This document shows, in pieces, positions 25,853 to 34,303 of a stretch of DNA of 64,000 nucleotides. Every line of letters starts with the position of its first letter. Positions within the stretch are counted from its first letter, which is position 1. This DNA comes from Agromyces allii (GTDB lineage Bacteria > Actinomycetota > Actinomycetes > Actinomycetales > Microbacteriaceae), in contig NZ_WBIN01000016.1 of the NCBI RefSeq assembly GCF_009749385.1, forward strand, positions 48,063 through 112,062, in the 5' to 3' direction. The translations under genes and the position numbers were made by a program. The notes below the pieces were generated by a model. That model worked only from the letters and a program-made list of their open reading frames with translations. It did no database searches and was not told where the DNA came from.

Positions 25853-26818
25853 ATGACGGATGCCTCGCGCACGACGAGCACCGACGAGCGAGCGGATGCC
25901 GCGGCGAACGCCGTGACCTCGGCAGACCGCCGGTTCGCCTCGCCGGTGACCGACGGCGGGCTCGCCGTCGCGACCGCCGGACCGCTCGGACCCTCCGGGG
26001 TCGACCGGCCTGCGCGCGAGGCATCCGTCCCTCCTGCTTCATCCGGCGGCCGTCGCCGCCTGGTCGACCGCCGCTGGTTCGTGATCGTGGGCGGCGCGAT
26101 CATCCCGGTCGCGCTGCTCCTCACGTGGCAGCTCGTGTCGACGAGCGGCCTCGTGCCCGTCTCGATGCTGCCGAGCCCGGAGATGGTCTGGCTCGCGGCC
26201 GTCGACCTCGCCCAGCGCGGGCTGCTCGGCCTCTACATCGCGATCTCGACGCAGCGCGTGTTCATCGGGTTCGCGATCGGCGCCGTCTTCGGCCTCGTGG
26301 TCGGCGCCATCGTCGGCCTCTCGAAGCTCGGCGACATCCTGCTCTCGCCGACGCTCGGCGCGGTCCGCGCGGTGCCGTCGCTCGCGTGGATCCCCCTGCT
26401 GATCCTGTGGTTCGGCATCGCCGAGGACTCGAAGATCATCCTCATCGCGATCGGCGCGTTCTTCCCGGTCTACACGATCGTCGCCGCGGCCCTGCGCCAC
26501 GTCGATCGGCAGCTGCTCGAGGCCGGACGCGCGTACGGCCTTCGCGGCATCCGCCTGTTCACGGCCGTGCAGCTGCCCGCGGTCGTGCCGTCGGTCATCT
26601 CGGCGCTGCGCCTCGCGCTCGCCCAGGCGTGGCTGTTCCTCGTGGCCGCCGAGCTCATCGCGAGCTCGATGGGCCTCGGGTTCCTCCTGCTCGACTCGGG
26701 TCAGAACGGTCGCATCGACCGCATCTTCCTCGCGATCATCCTGCTCGCGGTGCTCGGCAAGCTCACCGACGCCCTCGTCGGCCTCTTCGAGCGCTGGGCT
26801 GTGCGCAAGTGGGCGTGA
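25853..26818 (+). CDS. ABC permease, NitT/TauT (SsuC-like) family
   Basis: 321 residues. Long disordered N-terminus (about 70 residues), then six membrane segments from FVIVGGAIIPVALLLTWQLV. EAGRAYGLRGIRLFTAVQLP is the EAA loop that contacts the ATPase. Spaced 9 bp after the binding protein, and its stop overlaps the GTG of the following ligase gene. Confidence 0.9.
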   Translation: MTDASRTTSTDERADAAANAVTSADRRFASPVTDGGLAVATAGPLGPSGVDRPAREASVPPASSGGRRRLVDRRWFVIVGGAIIPVALLLTWQLVSTSGLVPVSMLPSPEMVWLAAVDLAQRGLLGLYIAISTQRVFIGFAIGAVFGLVVGAIVGLSKLGDILLSPTLGAVRAVPSLAWIPLLILWFGIAEDSKIILIAIGAFFPVYTIVAAALRHVDRQLLEAGRAYGLRGIRLFTAVQLPAVVPSVISALRLALAQAWLFLVAAELIASSMGLGFLLLDSGQNGRIDRIFLAIILLAVLGKLTDALVGLFERWAVRKWA

Positions 26819-28890
26819 CGGATGCCGCGGCCGCCGCGGTGCCGACCGGCACCCAGGGCGTCCGGCCGACGATCTCCGGGCTACTCGACGAACACCGCCG
26901 CTTCCCGGCGCCCCCCGCGTTCGCCGCGCAGGCGAACGTCACGGCGGCCGATGCCGACGCCCTCCGCGCCGCGGCCGACGCCGATCCGGTCGGGTTCTGG
27001 GAGCAGCAGTCCGTGCGGCTCGACTGGGCCGAGCCGTGGCACACCGCCCACACGTGGCATCCGGCCCTCCCCGACGCGGAGACCGGCGAACTCACCGTGC
27101 CGCGCGCCGAGTGGTTCGCGGGCGGGCGCCTGAACGCGAGCGTGAACGCCGTCGACCGGCACGTCGAGGCCGGGCGCGGCGACAAGGTCGCCTTCCACTT
27201 CGAGGGCGAGCGCGGCGACCGCCGCTCGATCACCTATGCCGAGCTGCAGCGTGAGGTGGCGAAGGCCGCGCACGCGCTCACCGAGCTCGGCATCGTCGCG
27301 GGCGACCGCGTCGTGGTCTACCTGCCCGTGCTGCTCGAGACCGTCATCGCGACCCTCGCCATCACGCGCATCGGGGCGGTGCACTCGCTCGTGTTCGGCG
27401 GGTTCTCGTCGGAGGCGCTGCGGTTCCGCGTCGAGGACACGGGGGCCAGGCTCGTCATCACGACCGACGGCCAGTTCCGCCGCGGCGCCGCGGTTCCCGT
27501 GAAGGCGGCCGTCGATGCCGCCGTCGAGGGCGTGGCATCCGTCGAGCACGTGCTCGTGATCCGCCGAACGGGCGACGAGACCCCCGACCTGCCGTTCAGG
27601 CCGGGCCGCGACGTGTGGTGGCACGAGGTCGTCGACCGCCAGCCCGACGTGCACGAGCCCGAGAGCTTCGACGCGGAGCATCCGCTGTTCATCATCTACA
27701 CGAGCGGCACGACCGGAAAGCCCAAGGGCCTCGTGCACACGACCGGCGGCTACCTCACGCACGTCGCCTACAGCTACTGGGCGGTCTTCGACGCGAAGCC
27801 CGACGACGTCTACTGGTGCACGGCCGACCTCGCGTGGGTCACGGCGCACAGCTACGTGCACTACGGGCCGTTGCTGACCGGCACGACGAGCGTCCTTTAC
27901 GAGGGCACGCCGAACACGCCGCACCAGGGCCGGCACTTCGAGATCATCGAGCGCTACGGCGTCACGACGTACTACACGGCGCCCACCCTCATCCGCTCGC
28001 TCATGACGTGGTTCCCCGAGGGCATCCCGGGTCCGGATGCCGGCGGCCACGACCTGTCGTCGATCCGACTGCTCGGATCGGTCGGCGAGGCGATCAACCC
28101 CGAGGCGTGGGTCTGGTTCCGGGAGCAGATCGGGGCGGATGCCGCGCCCATCGTCGACACCTGGTGGCAGTCCGAGACGGGGGCCGCGATCATGGCCCCG
28201 CTGCCAGGGGTCTCGACGCTGAAGCCCGGCTCCTCGCTGCGCGCACTGCCGGGGCTCACGACGCGGGTCGTCGACGATCACGGGGCGGATGTCGCGCCCG
28301 GCCATGGGGGTTACCTCGTCGTCGACGGCACCTGGCCGGGCATGGCGCGCACCGTCTGGGGCAACCCCGAGCGGTACCGCGACGCGTACTGGGCCCGCTT
28401 CGCCGACCGCGGATACTTCTTCTCGGGCGACGGCGCCAAGGTCGACGCCGACGGCGACATCTGGCTCCTCGGGCGCGTCGACGACGTCATCAACGTGTCG
28501 GGGCACCGGCTCTCGACGATCGAGATCGAGTCCGCGCTCGTCGCGCACCCGTCCGTCGGCGAAGCCGGGGTCGTCGGCGTGTCGGATGCCACGACGGGCG
28601 AGGCGATCGTGGCGTTCGTCGTGACATCCGACGCCCTGACCGGCACGGGCACCGAAACCGGCACGGCGGCCGAACGCGCCGCGGCGCTGCGCTCGCACGT
28701 TGCCGGCGCCATCGGCCCGATCGCGAAGCCGCGCGAGGTGGTGTTCGTGGCCGACCTGCCCAAGACCCGCTCGGGCAAGATCATGCGGCGACTGCTCGTC
28801 GACCTCGCAGAGGGGCGTCCGCTCGGCGACACGACCTCGCTGCAGGACGACCGGGTGCCGGGTGCGATCGCCGCGGTGCTGGCGCGCTGA
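26815..28890 (+). CDS. acetyl-CoA synthetase-like AMP-forming ligase
   Basis: 691 residues from GTG 26815, overlapping the permease stop (GTGA). ACS-type N-terminal domain (FWEQQSVRLDWAEPWHTAHT), ATP-binding YTSGTTGKPKG, adenylate segment VDTWWQSETGAAIM with the Trp that in Acs limits the pocket to acetate or propionate, GDIWLLGRVDDVINVSGHR hinge and PKTRSGKIMRR with the acetylation-type Lys. It makes an acyl-CoA from a short carboxylate, ATP and CoA. Translational coupling to the transporter is unusual for a housekeeping acs. The true substrate may be the transported acid. Confidence 0.9.
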   Translation: MTDAAAAAVPTGTQGVRPTISGLLDEHRRFPAPPAFAAQANVTAADADALRAAADADPVGFWEQQSVRLDWAEPWHTAHTWHPALPDAETGELTVPRAEWFAGGRLNASVNAVDRHVEAGRGDKVAFHFEGERGDRRSITYAELQREVAKAAHALTELGIVAGDRVVVYLPVLLETVIATLAITRIGAVHSLVFGGFSSEALRFRVEDTGARLVITTDGQFRRGAAVPVKAAVDAAVEGVASVEHVLVIRRTGDETPDLPFRPGRDVWWHEVVDRQPDVHEPESFDAEHPLFIIYTSGTTGKPKGLVHTTGGYLTHVAYSYWAVFDAKPDDVYWCTADLAWVTAHSYVHYGPLLTGTTSVLYEGTPNTPHQGRHFEIIERYGVTTYYTAPTLIRSLMTWFPEGIPGPDAGGHDLSSIRLLGSVGEAINPEAWVWFREQIGADAAPIVDTWWQSETGAAIMAPLPGVSTLKPGSSLRALPGLTTRVVDDHGADVAPGHGGYLVVDGTWPGMARTVWGNPERYRDAYWARFADRGYFFSGDGAKVDADGDIWLLGRVDDVINVSGHRLSTIEIESALVAHPSVGEAGVVGVSDATTGEAIVAFVVTSDALTGTGTETGTAAERAAALRSHVAGAIGPIAKPREVVFVADLPKTRSGKIMRRLLVDLAEGRPLGDTTSLQDDRVPGAIAAVLAR

Positions 28891-29021
28891 GCGCCGCGCC
28901 GGGCGTGACGCCGCACGTCATCGCGTGACGGCCGGACAGAACTCCCCATTGACGGGCGACGACCCGACCTGCCACGCTGCATGCTGCGCTACTCGGCGCC
29001 ACGACCCCGAAGGAATCTCGA

Positions 29022-29315
29022 ATGTCTGACCTGCCTCCCGCCCCCGCAGCCCAGCCCGCCGCCGCGGTCGCGCCGTCCGAGAAGTGGAACGTCCTGTCGA
29101 TCGTCGGCTTCGTGCTGTCGATCATCGGCTTCAACGTCGTCGCGATCGTCCTCGGCTTCATCGGCCTCAGCCAGGTCAAGAAGACGGGCGAGCGCGGCCG
29201 CGGCCTCGCCCTCGCGGCCGTCATCATCGGCTTCGCGTCGATCGTGCTCGGCATCATCCTGACCATCGTGTTCGTCTCGGCGCTCGCCACGACCGGCGCC
29301 GTGACCAGCTACTGA
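29022..29315 (+). CDS. DUF4190-like small membrane protein
   Basis: 97 residues. Pro/Ala-rich cytosolic start, then two membrane helices (about 24-46 and 61-88) separated by GLSQVKKTGERGRGLALAAV, the DUF4190 loop signature. Function unknown. Followed by a strong hairpin. Confidence 0.8.
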   Translation: MSDLPPAPAAQPAAAVAPSEKWNVLSIVGFVLSIIGFNVVAIVLGFIGLSQVKKTGERGRGLALAAVIIGFASIVLGIILTIVFVSALATTGAVTSY

Positions 29316-29329
29316 GTCGCACGCTCACA

Positions 29330-29366
29330 GAAGCCCCCGCTCCGGATGCTCCGGGGCGGGGGCTTC
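29330..29366. terminator. bidirectional terminator hairpin
   Basis: GAAGCCCCCGC (29330-29340) pairs with 29356-29366, and an inner CCGGA/TCCGG stem extends it. It sits between the DUF4190-like gene and the convergent MFS gene, so it can serve both. Confidence 0.8.
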
Positions 29367-29381
29367 GTCGTCTCGCGCCGT

Positions 29382-29464
29382 CGGTCGAGTAGCGAAGCGT
29401 ATCGAGACCAGCGCCGAAGTGCGGGGTGGTCTCGATACGGCGCCGGGGCGCCTACTCGACCGGC
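29382..29464. repeat. inverted-repeat element, copy C
   Basis: CGGTCGAGTAGCGAAGCG then TATCGAGACC on the left; GGTCTCGATACGGCG then CTACTCGACCGGCG on the right. This is the cleanest copy of the element also found at 2214-2343 and 10080-10167. It lies in a convergent intergenic region between a terminator and the MFS stop codon. Confidence 0.85.
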
Positions 29465-29476
29465 GGAGGAGGCCCG

Positions 29477-30979
29477 CTAGTCGACGGGCGAGGCCACCCG
29501 TCGACCCGACGGCAGCAGCAGCCCGACGAGCGCCGAGGCCAGCAGCACCGCCGCGCCGACCGCCACCGCGGGTTGGGCGCCCACCGTGTAGAGGTCGGGC
29601 ACGAGCTCCCCGCCCGCGCCGGTGAAGACGGCGGTCGAGACCGCGATGCCGAGTGCGACGCCGACCTCGCGGAGCATCGAGTTCGTGCCGCTCGCCTTGG
29701 CGTGGTCGACGGGTGCCATGGTCGCGAGCACGGCGGTCGCCGACGGGGCGAACACGAGGCCCATGCCGACGCCGGCCACGATGAACGGCACGACGTACGA
29801 CGCGTACTCCACGCCCGGTTCGAGCAGGGTGGTCAGCCAGAACAGCGCCCCGCCGAGCAGCGCGAGTCCGGCGACGATGAGCGTGCGCGTGCCGACCCGG
29901 GGGGCGATGATGCCGGCGAGCGGCGCGACGACCATCGGGGCGAGGGTCCACGGCGAGGTCTGCAGCGCCGCCTCGAAGGGGCTCGCGCCCTGCACGACCT
30001 GCAGGAACTGGATCAGGATGAAGATCGACCCGAACGCGCCGAAGCTGAAGCCGAAGCCGACGATGTTGGCGACCGAGAAGCTCCGGTCGCGGAACAGTCG
30101 CAGTGGCAGCAGCGGCGCCGACGCGCGGGTCTCCCAGAACACGAAGGCGAGCAGCAGCACGCCGCCGCCGATCAGGCCGGCGAGCACCTCGGTGCTGTCC
30201 CAGCCCGCCTCGTTGCCGCGCACGATGCCGTAGACGAGGGCGAGCAGGCCGAGGCCCGAGAGCAGCAGACCCACGACGTCGGCGCGAAGCCGGGCGCCGA
30301 AGCTGTTCGGCAGCGCGAGCAGGGCGAGCACGACCGAGGCGACACCGACGGGCACGTTGATCCAGAAGATCGCCTGCCACGACCACCCCTCGATGACCGC
30401 GCCGCCGATGAGCGGACCGACCGCGACCCCGAGGCCGGCGACGCCGCCCCAGATGCCGATCGCGAGCGGACGCCGTGCGAGCGAGACGGACCCGGCGAGG
30501 AGCGTCAACGAGAGCGGCATGATCGCCGCGGCGCCGAATCCCTGGGCGGCACGCGCCGCGATGAGCTGGCCCGGGTCGCTTGCGAGGGCCGCGAGCGCGG
30601 AGCTCAGCGTGAAGACGACGATGCCGATGACGAACACCGTGCGGCGCCCGTAGCGGTCGCCGAGCGCCACCGCCATGAGGATCGTGCTCGCGAACGCGAG
30701 CGTGTACGCGTTCATGAACCACTGCAGCTCTTCGACGGATGCTCCGAAGTCGGCGTGCAGCACGGGCAGCGCGTTCGTCATGACGAGGTTGTCGAGCGTC
30801 GCCATGAACATCGGCAACGCGGAGGCCAGCAGCACGAGCCAGAGCGCGCGGGGACGACGACCGGATGCCGCGGAGTCGCCGCCCGGCCCGCGGCCGGCAG
30901 GGTCTCCCGCCGTGCCGCCCGGCCCGCGCGCGGCATCCGTCGTCTGGTCTTGGATGGTCGGTTCGGCCGTGGTGGACAT
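29477..30979 (-). CDS. MFS drug exporter, DHA2-type (14 TM)
   Basis: 500 residues from ATG 30979. About 14 membrane helices; motif A ALGDRYGRRTVF, and LDNLVMTNALPVLHADFGAS at helix 1 as in EmrB/QacA-type exporters; motif C GGVAGLGVAVGPLIGG. It would export a toxic or amphipathic compound by proton antiport. Divergent from a TetR gene; two inverted operator halves lie in the 79 bp between them, so expression is probably inducible by the exported compound. Confidence 0.9.
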   Translation of the reverse strand: MSTTAEPTIQDQTTDAARGPGGTAGDPAGRGPGGDSAASGRRPRALWLVLLASALPMFMATLDNLVMTNALPVLHADFGASVEELQWFMNAYTLAFASTILMAVALGDRYGRRTVFVIGIVVFTLSSALAALASDPGQLIAARAAQGFGAAAIMPLSLTLLAGSVSLARRPLAIGIWGGVAGLGVAVGPLIGGAVIEGWSWQAIFWINVPVGVASVVLALLALPNSFGARLRADVVGLLLSGLGLLALVYGIVRGNEAGWDSTEVLAGLIGGGVLLLAFVFWETRASAPLLPLRLFRDRSFSVANIVGFGFSFGAFGSIFILIQFLQVVQGASPFEAALQTSPWTLAPMVVAPLAGIIAPRVGTRTLIVAGLALLGGALFWLTTLLEPGVEYASYVVPFIVAGVGMGLVFAPSATAVLATMAPVDHAKASGTNSMLREVGVALGIAVSTAVFTGAGGELVPDLYTVGAQPAVAVGAAVLLASALVGLLLPSGRRVASPVD

Positions 30980-31007
30980 GGCACGACTCCTTGGATTCGA
31001 GGTTGTT

Positions 31008-31058
31008 GTTATCGGATGATTACTTACGACTCTTGCACTGTAGTAATCGACTGATAAC
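31008..31058. promoter_or_regulatory. paired TetR operator between MFS and tetR genes
   Basis: GTTATCGGATGATTAC (31008-31023) and GTAATCGACTGATAAC (31043-31058) are near-perfect inverted copies, 35 bp apart start to start, and each is roughly palindromic (GTwATC-N4-GATwAC). AT-rich against a GC-rich background. The right copy ends at the first possible ATG of the TetR gene. Confidence 0.8.
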
Positions 31059-31697
31059 ATGTCAAGCATGAGTCCCGAAGCCGCCGAAGTCCTCGAATCC
31101 GCCGCCCCGGCGGGCCGCATGAGCGCCACCGATCGACGCGAGCAGATCCTCGTCGCGGCGACCGCGGTGTTCGGCGCGAAGACCTACGTCGGCACGACGA
31201 CCGACGAGGTCGCCCGAGCGGCCGGGGTCAGCCAGCCATACGTCGTGCGCCTGTTCGGCACGAAGCAGAAGCTCTACATCGAGGTCATCCAGCGCGCGTA
31301 CGCCCACCTGCTCGACGCATTCGCGGCCGCACTGCCCGGCCCGGTCGACGAGCGCGCGTCACGACTCGGCGCGGCCTACACGGGCCTGCTCGCCGAACGC
31401 GGAATGCTGCCCGTCATCGCCGGATCCACGCAGATGGGCGGCGAGACCGAGATCGGGCAGGTCGCCCGCGAGGGCTTCAGCAGCCTGTGGCATTTCATCC
31501 GAGTCGACGCCGGCTTCTCGGCCGACGAGACCCGCGGCTTCTTCGCCACGGGCATGCTCATCAACGCCGTCGTCGGCCTCCGCCTCACCGACGACTACGG
31601 CACCGGCGTCAGCGCCACCGAGGTGCTCGACGAGTGCTTCCCCGACGCGCTCGAGAAGGTGCGCGCGTTCCTGCCGAAGGTGGGCGAGCCCTGGTGA
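31059..31697 (+). CDS. TetR-family regulator
   Basis: 212 residues from ATG 31059 (ATG 31068 also possible; the first abuts the operator, so translation may be leaderless). HTH at about 24-70: RREQILVAATAVFGAKTYVG, TTDEVARAAGVSQPYVVRLF, then KLYIEVIQRAY. The rest is the variable ligand domain. Divergent from the MFS exporter with a paired operator between; most likely its local repressor. Confidence 0.9.
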   Translation: MSSMSPEAAEVLESAAPAGRMSATDRREQILVAATAVFGAKTYVGTTTDEVARAAGVSQPYVVRLFGTKQKLYIEVIQRAYAHLLDAFAAALPGPVDERASRLGAAYTGLLAERGMLPVIAGSTQMGGETEIGQVAREGFSSLWHFIRVDAGFSADETRGFFATGMLINAVVGLRLTDDYGTGVSATEVLDECFPDALEKVRAFLPKVGEPW

Positions 31698-31707
31698 CGC
31701 GGGGCGC

Positions 31708-32514
31708 TCAGCGCAGCGCCCGGTAGAAGGCGCGCTCCTCGGGCGAGAGATGCTCGGTGGCGTACGACAGCATCGTGCGCGGCATCCGCGGGGCGTGCTC
31801 GTCGAGAAACTCGGTGAGCACGTCGCGATCGACCCGCTTGCCGGTCTCGCGCAGCATCCACCCGACGGCCTTGTGCATGAGGTCCTCGCGGTCGTCGAGC
31901 AGGTTCGGCGCGAGCCGCAGGATCGGTCCGGCGTCGCCCGCCTTGATGAACGCGAAGGTCGCGAGCACGGCCACGCGACGATCCCACAGCGAGCCGGATG
32001 CCGCGAGCTCGTCGAGCAGCGCCAGGCCGCCGCCTTGGCCGTCCGCCCGCAGGAACTCCCCGACCAGATACTCGGCCGACGAGTCGACGAGGTCCCAGTT
32101 GTTCACGTGCCCGGCGCGCACGGCGTCGAGATACGCCGCGTGGAGCTCGGCGCGCGCCGCGTCGTCGCGCGTGCGCGGCCTGCCCGCCACCTCGAACCGC
32201 CGCACCATCACGAAGAGCGCCGCGAGACGATGCTCGTGCACCGGGCTCTCGAGCAGGGCGGATGCCTCGGCGAGCGGCATCCGCTCGAAGCCTTTCACGA
32301 TGGCCCGGGTCGCCGGCACGCGCACCCCGACGAAGACGTCGCCCTCGCCGTACTGGCCCGGGCCGGTCTTGAAGAACCGCTGCAGGAACTCCGCGTCGAC
32401 CGGATCGCCGGCCGCGTCGAGCGCGGCGGCGAGCGCGCCGGCCGTCAGTGCGGGGTCCGACCGGGCCCGCGAGGCGGGGCTCGACGCGGCTGCGTTCGAT
32501 GCGGCATCCGTCAT
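31708..32514 (-). CDS. DNA alkylation repair protein, AlkD-like
   Basis: 268 residues. All-helical HEAT-like repeat protein: VGVRVPATRAIVKGFERMP, PVHEHRLAALFVMVRRFE, HVNNWDLVDSSAEYLVGEFL, SLWDRRVAVLATFAFIK, LMHKAVGWMLRETGKR and SYATEHLSPEERAFY. The NNWDLVD segment carries the conserved Trp/Asp that AlkD uses around the damaged base. It would remove alkylated bases. Convergent with tetR, 10 bp apart. ATG 32514. Confidence 0.9.
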   Translation of the reverse strand: MTDAASNAAASSPASRARSDPALTAGALAAALDAAGDPVDAEFLQRFFKTGPGQYGEGDVFVGVRVPATRAIVKGFERMPLAEASALLESPVHEHRLAALFVMVRRFEVAGRPRTRDDAARAELHAAYLDAVRAGHVNNWDLVDSSAEYLVGEFLRADGQGGGLALLDELAASGSLWDRRVAVLATFAFIKAGDAGPILRLAPNLLDDREDLMHKAVGWMLRETGKRVDRDVLTEFLDEHAPRMPRTMLSYATEHLSPEERAFYRALR

Positions 32515-32727
32515 GCTGCGGATGCTACCGCCGCGAACGCTCGAGCCGCCCGCGCACGCATGTTTCGCCGACCTGCGATCCGTTCGGCCGAACCGTGCCG
32601 CAACGCAGCAATCGTGCGCGGGTTCTCAATCAATCGCACACGAATGCCTCGTAGCCTTGAATGGCACGGCGATTCCCACCGCGCGTCCAGTGCCGATCGG
32701 CACGATTCCCGAGGAACGGAGGTTCAT

Positions 32728-34194
32728 ATGTCGACCACTGCTGCCGACGCCATCATCGGCGAACCCGAGGTCCTCGAAGACGCCGCCGGCCCCGCCGCGA
32801 TCTCCGCCGCCGACCTCGCTCTCGCGTCCGGCGTCGAGACCGACCCGGCCTGGCTCGCGCTCAAGGCCGCGGCCACCGAGATCCAGTCGCTGCAGGTCAA
32901 GGACGGCTCGGTTCCCGAGGCATCCGACCATGCACGCGCCGGCGAGCTCGTCGACGCGATCGTCGCGTCGATCGACACGCTCGCACCCCGGTTCCCGCAC
33001 GAGCGGGCCTACCTCGCGGCATCCGTCGTGGACTTCCGTCGCTGGCAGGCCGAGGGCTTCGGCGTGCCCGACTTCCTCGACTCGCTCGTGGCGTTCCAGC
33101 CCCAGCAGCACCGCATCGACGGCATCCGTCACCTCGTCGTGTTCCCGATGGTCACGCAGAACGGCTCGCCCGACCGCCACGTCGAGGCGCTCGTGGTCGA
33201 GACGATCTGGCCCGAGTTCATCGCGGCGCTCGAGGCCGGCGACTACGGCAACAAGCTCTTCGTGAGCCTCCGACTCGTCGACTTCACGCCCGGCTACGAC
33301 ACGAACTCGGCGGTGCTCTTCCCCGAGACCATGGCGATGCGCGAGATCCCGCCGTTCACGTGGGGCGCGATCTTCCAGGACCGCGAGGCGGCCCGCTATC
33401 GCCGGGTCGTGCGCGCGGCATCCGAGATCACGAAGCTCGACCTGCCCGCCGACGCGGCCGCGCTGCTCGACGACCAGGAGCTCGCCGAGCGCACGTTCGT
33501 GATGTGGGACATCATCCACGACCGCACGCACATGCGCGGCGACCTGCCGTTCGATCCGTTCATGATCAAGCAGCGCATGCCGTTCTTCCTGTACTCGCTC
33601 GAGGAGCTGCGCTGCGACCTCACCGCGTTCCGCGAGTCGGTCAAGATCCAGCGCACGCTCGACGCGCGTCTCGCAGCCGGCGAAGAGCTCACCGAGGTCG
33701 AGGAGCAGATGCGCTCGACCGGCAAGCTCGTGCAGTACGCCGTGATCTTCGACCGCATCTTCCGCTTCGCGATCACGGGCTCGCGCGTGCGCAACTACGA
33801 CGGGCTCGGCGGCCAGCTGCTGTTCGCGTGGCTGCACCGCAAGCACGTGCTCGACTGGACCGACGTGAAGCTCACCTTCGACTGGGATGCCGTGCCCGAC
33901 GCGGTCGTCGAGCTGGGCGACGCGATCGACGAGCTCTACTGGAAGTCGATCGACCGTCCGAAGACCGTGCACTGGCTCGCCGCCTACGACCTCGTCACGA
34001 GCGTCGTCACGCCGAACCCGGCGTCGGCGTGGGCCGAGGGCCTGCCGCGCGAGGTGCTCGCCGGCCCGCCCAAGGGGTACACCGACCTCGTGATGGACGA
34101 CGAGTTCCCGCTGTCGATGTTCTTCGAGGCGCTCGACAAGAAGATGAAGCCCGTCATCGAGTCGACGGTCGGCATCACGGGCGCCACGGCCTGA
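32728..34194 (+). CDS. DUF6421 family protein
   Basis: 488 residues from ATG 32728 behind GGAGG. Soluble, no signal peptide. Strongly patterned segments HLVVFPMVTQNGSPDRHVEA, FVSLRLVDFTPGYDTNSAVL, WDIIHDRTHMRGDLPFDPFM and DRPKTVHWLAAYDLV; the IIHDRTHMRGD stretch holds two His and two Asp that could bind a metal. Matches DUF6421 as I recall it; activity unknown. Followed after 109 bp by an SDR gene, probably functionally linked. The 213 bp in front of the gene hold its promoter, but I cannot place it firmly. Confidence 0.82.
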   Translation: MSTTAADAIIGEPEVLEDAAGPAAISAADLALASGVETDPAWLALKAAATEIQSLQVKDGSVPEASDHARAGELVDAIVASIDTLAPRFPHERAYLAASVVDFRRWQAEGFGVPDFLDSLVAFQPQQHRIDGIRHLVVFPMVTQNGSPDRHVEALVVETIWPEFIAALEAGDYGNKLFVSLRLVDFTPGYDTNSAVLFPETMAMREIPPFTWGAIFQDREAARYRRVVRAASEITKLDLPADAAALLDDQELAERTFVMWDIIHDRTHMRGDLPFDPFMIKQRMPFFLYSLEELRCDLTAFRESVKIQRTLDARLAAGEELTEVEEQMRSTGKLVQYAVIFDRIFRFAITGSRVRNYDGLGGQLLFAWLHRKHVLDWTDVKLTFDWDAVPDAVVELGDAIDELYWKSIDRPKTVHWLAAYDLVTSVVTPNPASAWAEGLPREVLAGPPKGYTDLVMDDEFPLSMFFEALDKKMKPVIESTVGITGATA

Positions 34195-34221
34195 CGGTCG
34201 ACCCGCAGATCAGGACGACGT

Positions 34222-34264
34222 ACGCTGCTCAGGACCGATCGAAGCGTTCCGGCCTGAGCAGCGT
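34222..34264. terminator. hairpin between DUF6421 and SDR genes
   Basis: ACGCTGCTCAGG (34222-34233) pairs exactly with CCTGAGCAGCGT (34253-34264). A 12 bp stem with a 19-base loop, 28 bp after the DUF6421 stop and 39 bp before the SDR start. Terminator or attenuator. Confidence 0.6.
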
Positions 34265-34303
34265 GCGTTCGCCTGAACTCCCGACGCTCGAAGAGGAGCC
34301 GAC

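Noticed and set aside
26125..28890. 921-residue frame starting inside the ABC permease gene
   Set aside because: The segment before 26815 overlaps the permease in another frame and is Arg/Ala noise; the ligase start is GTG 26815.
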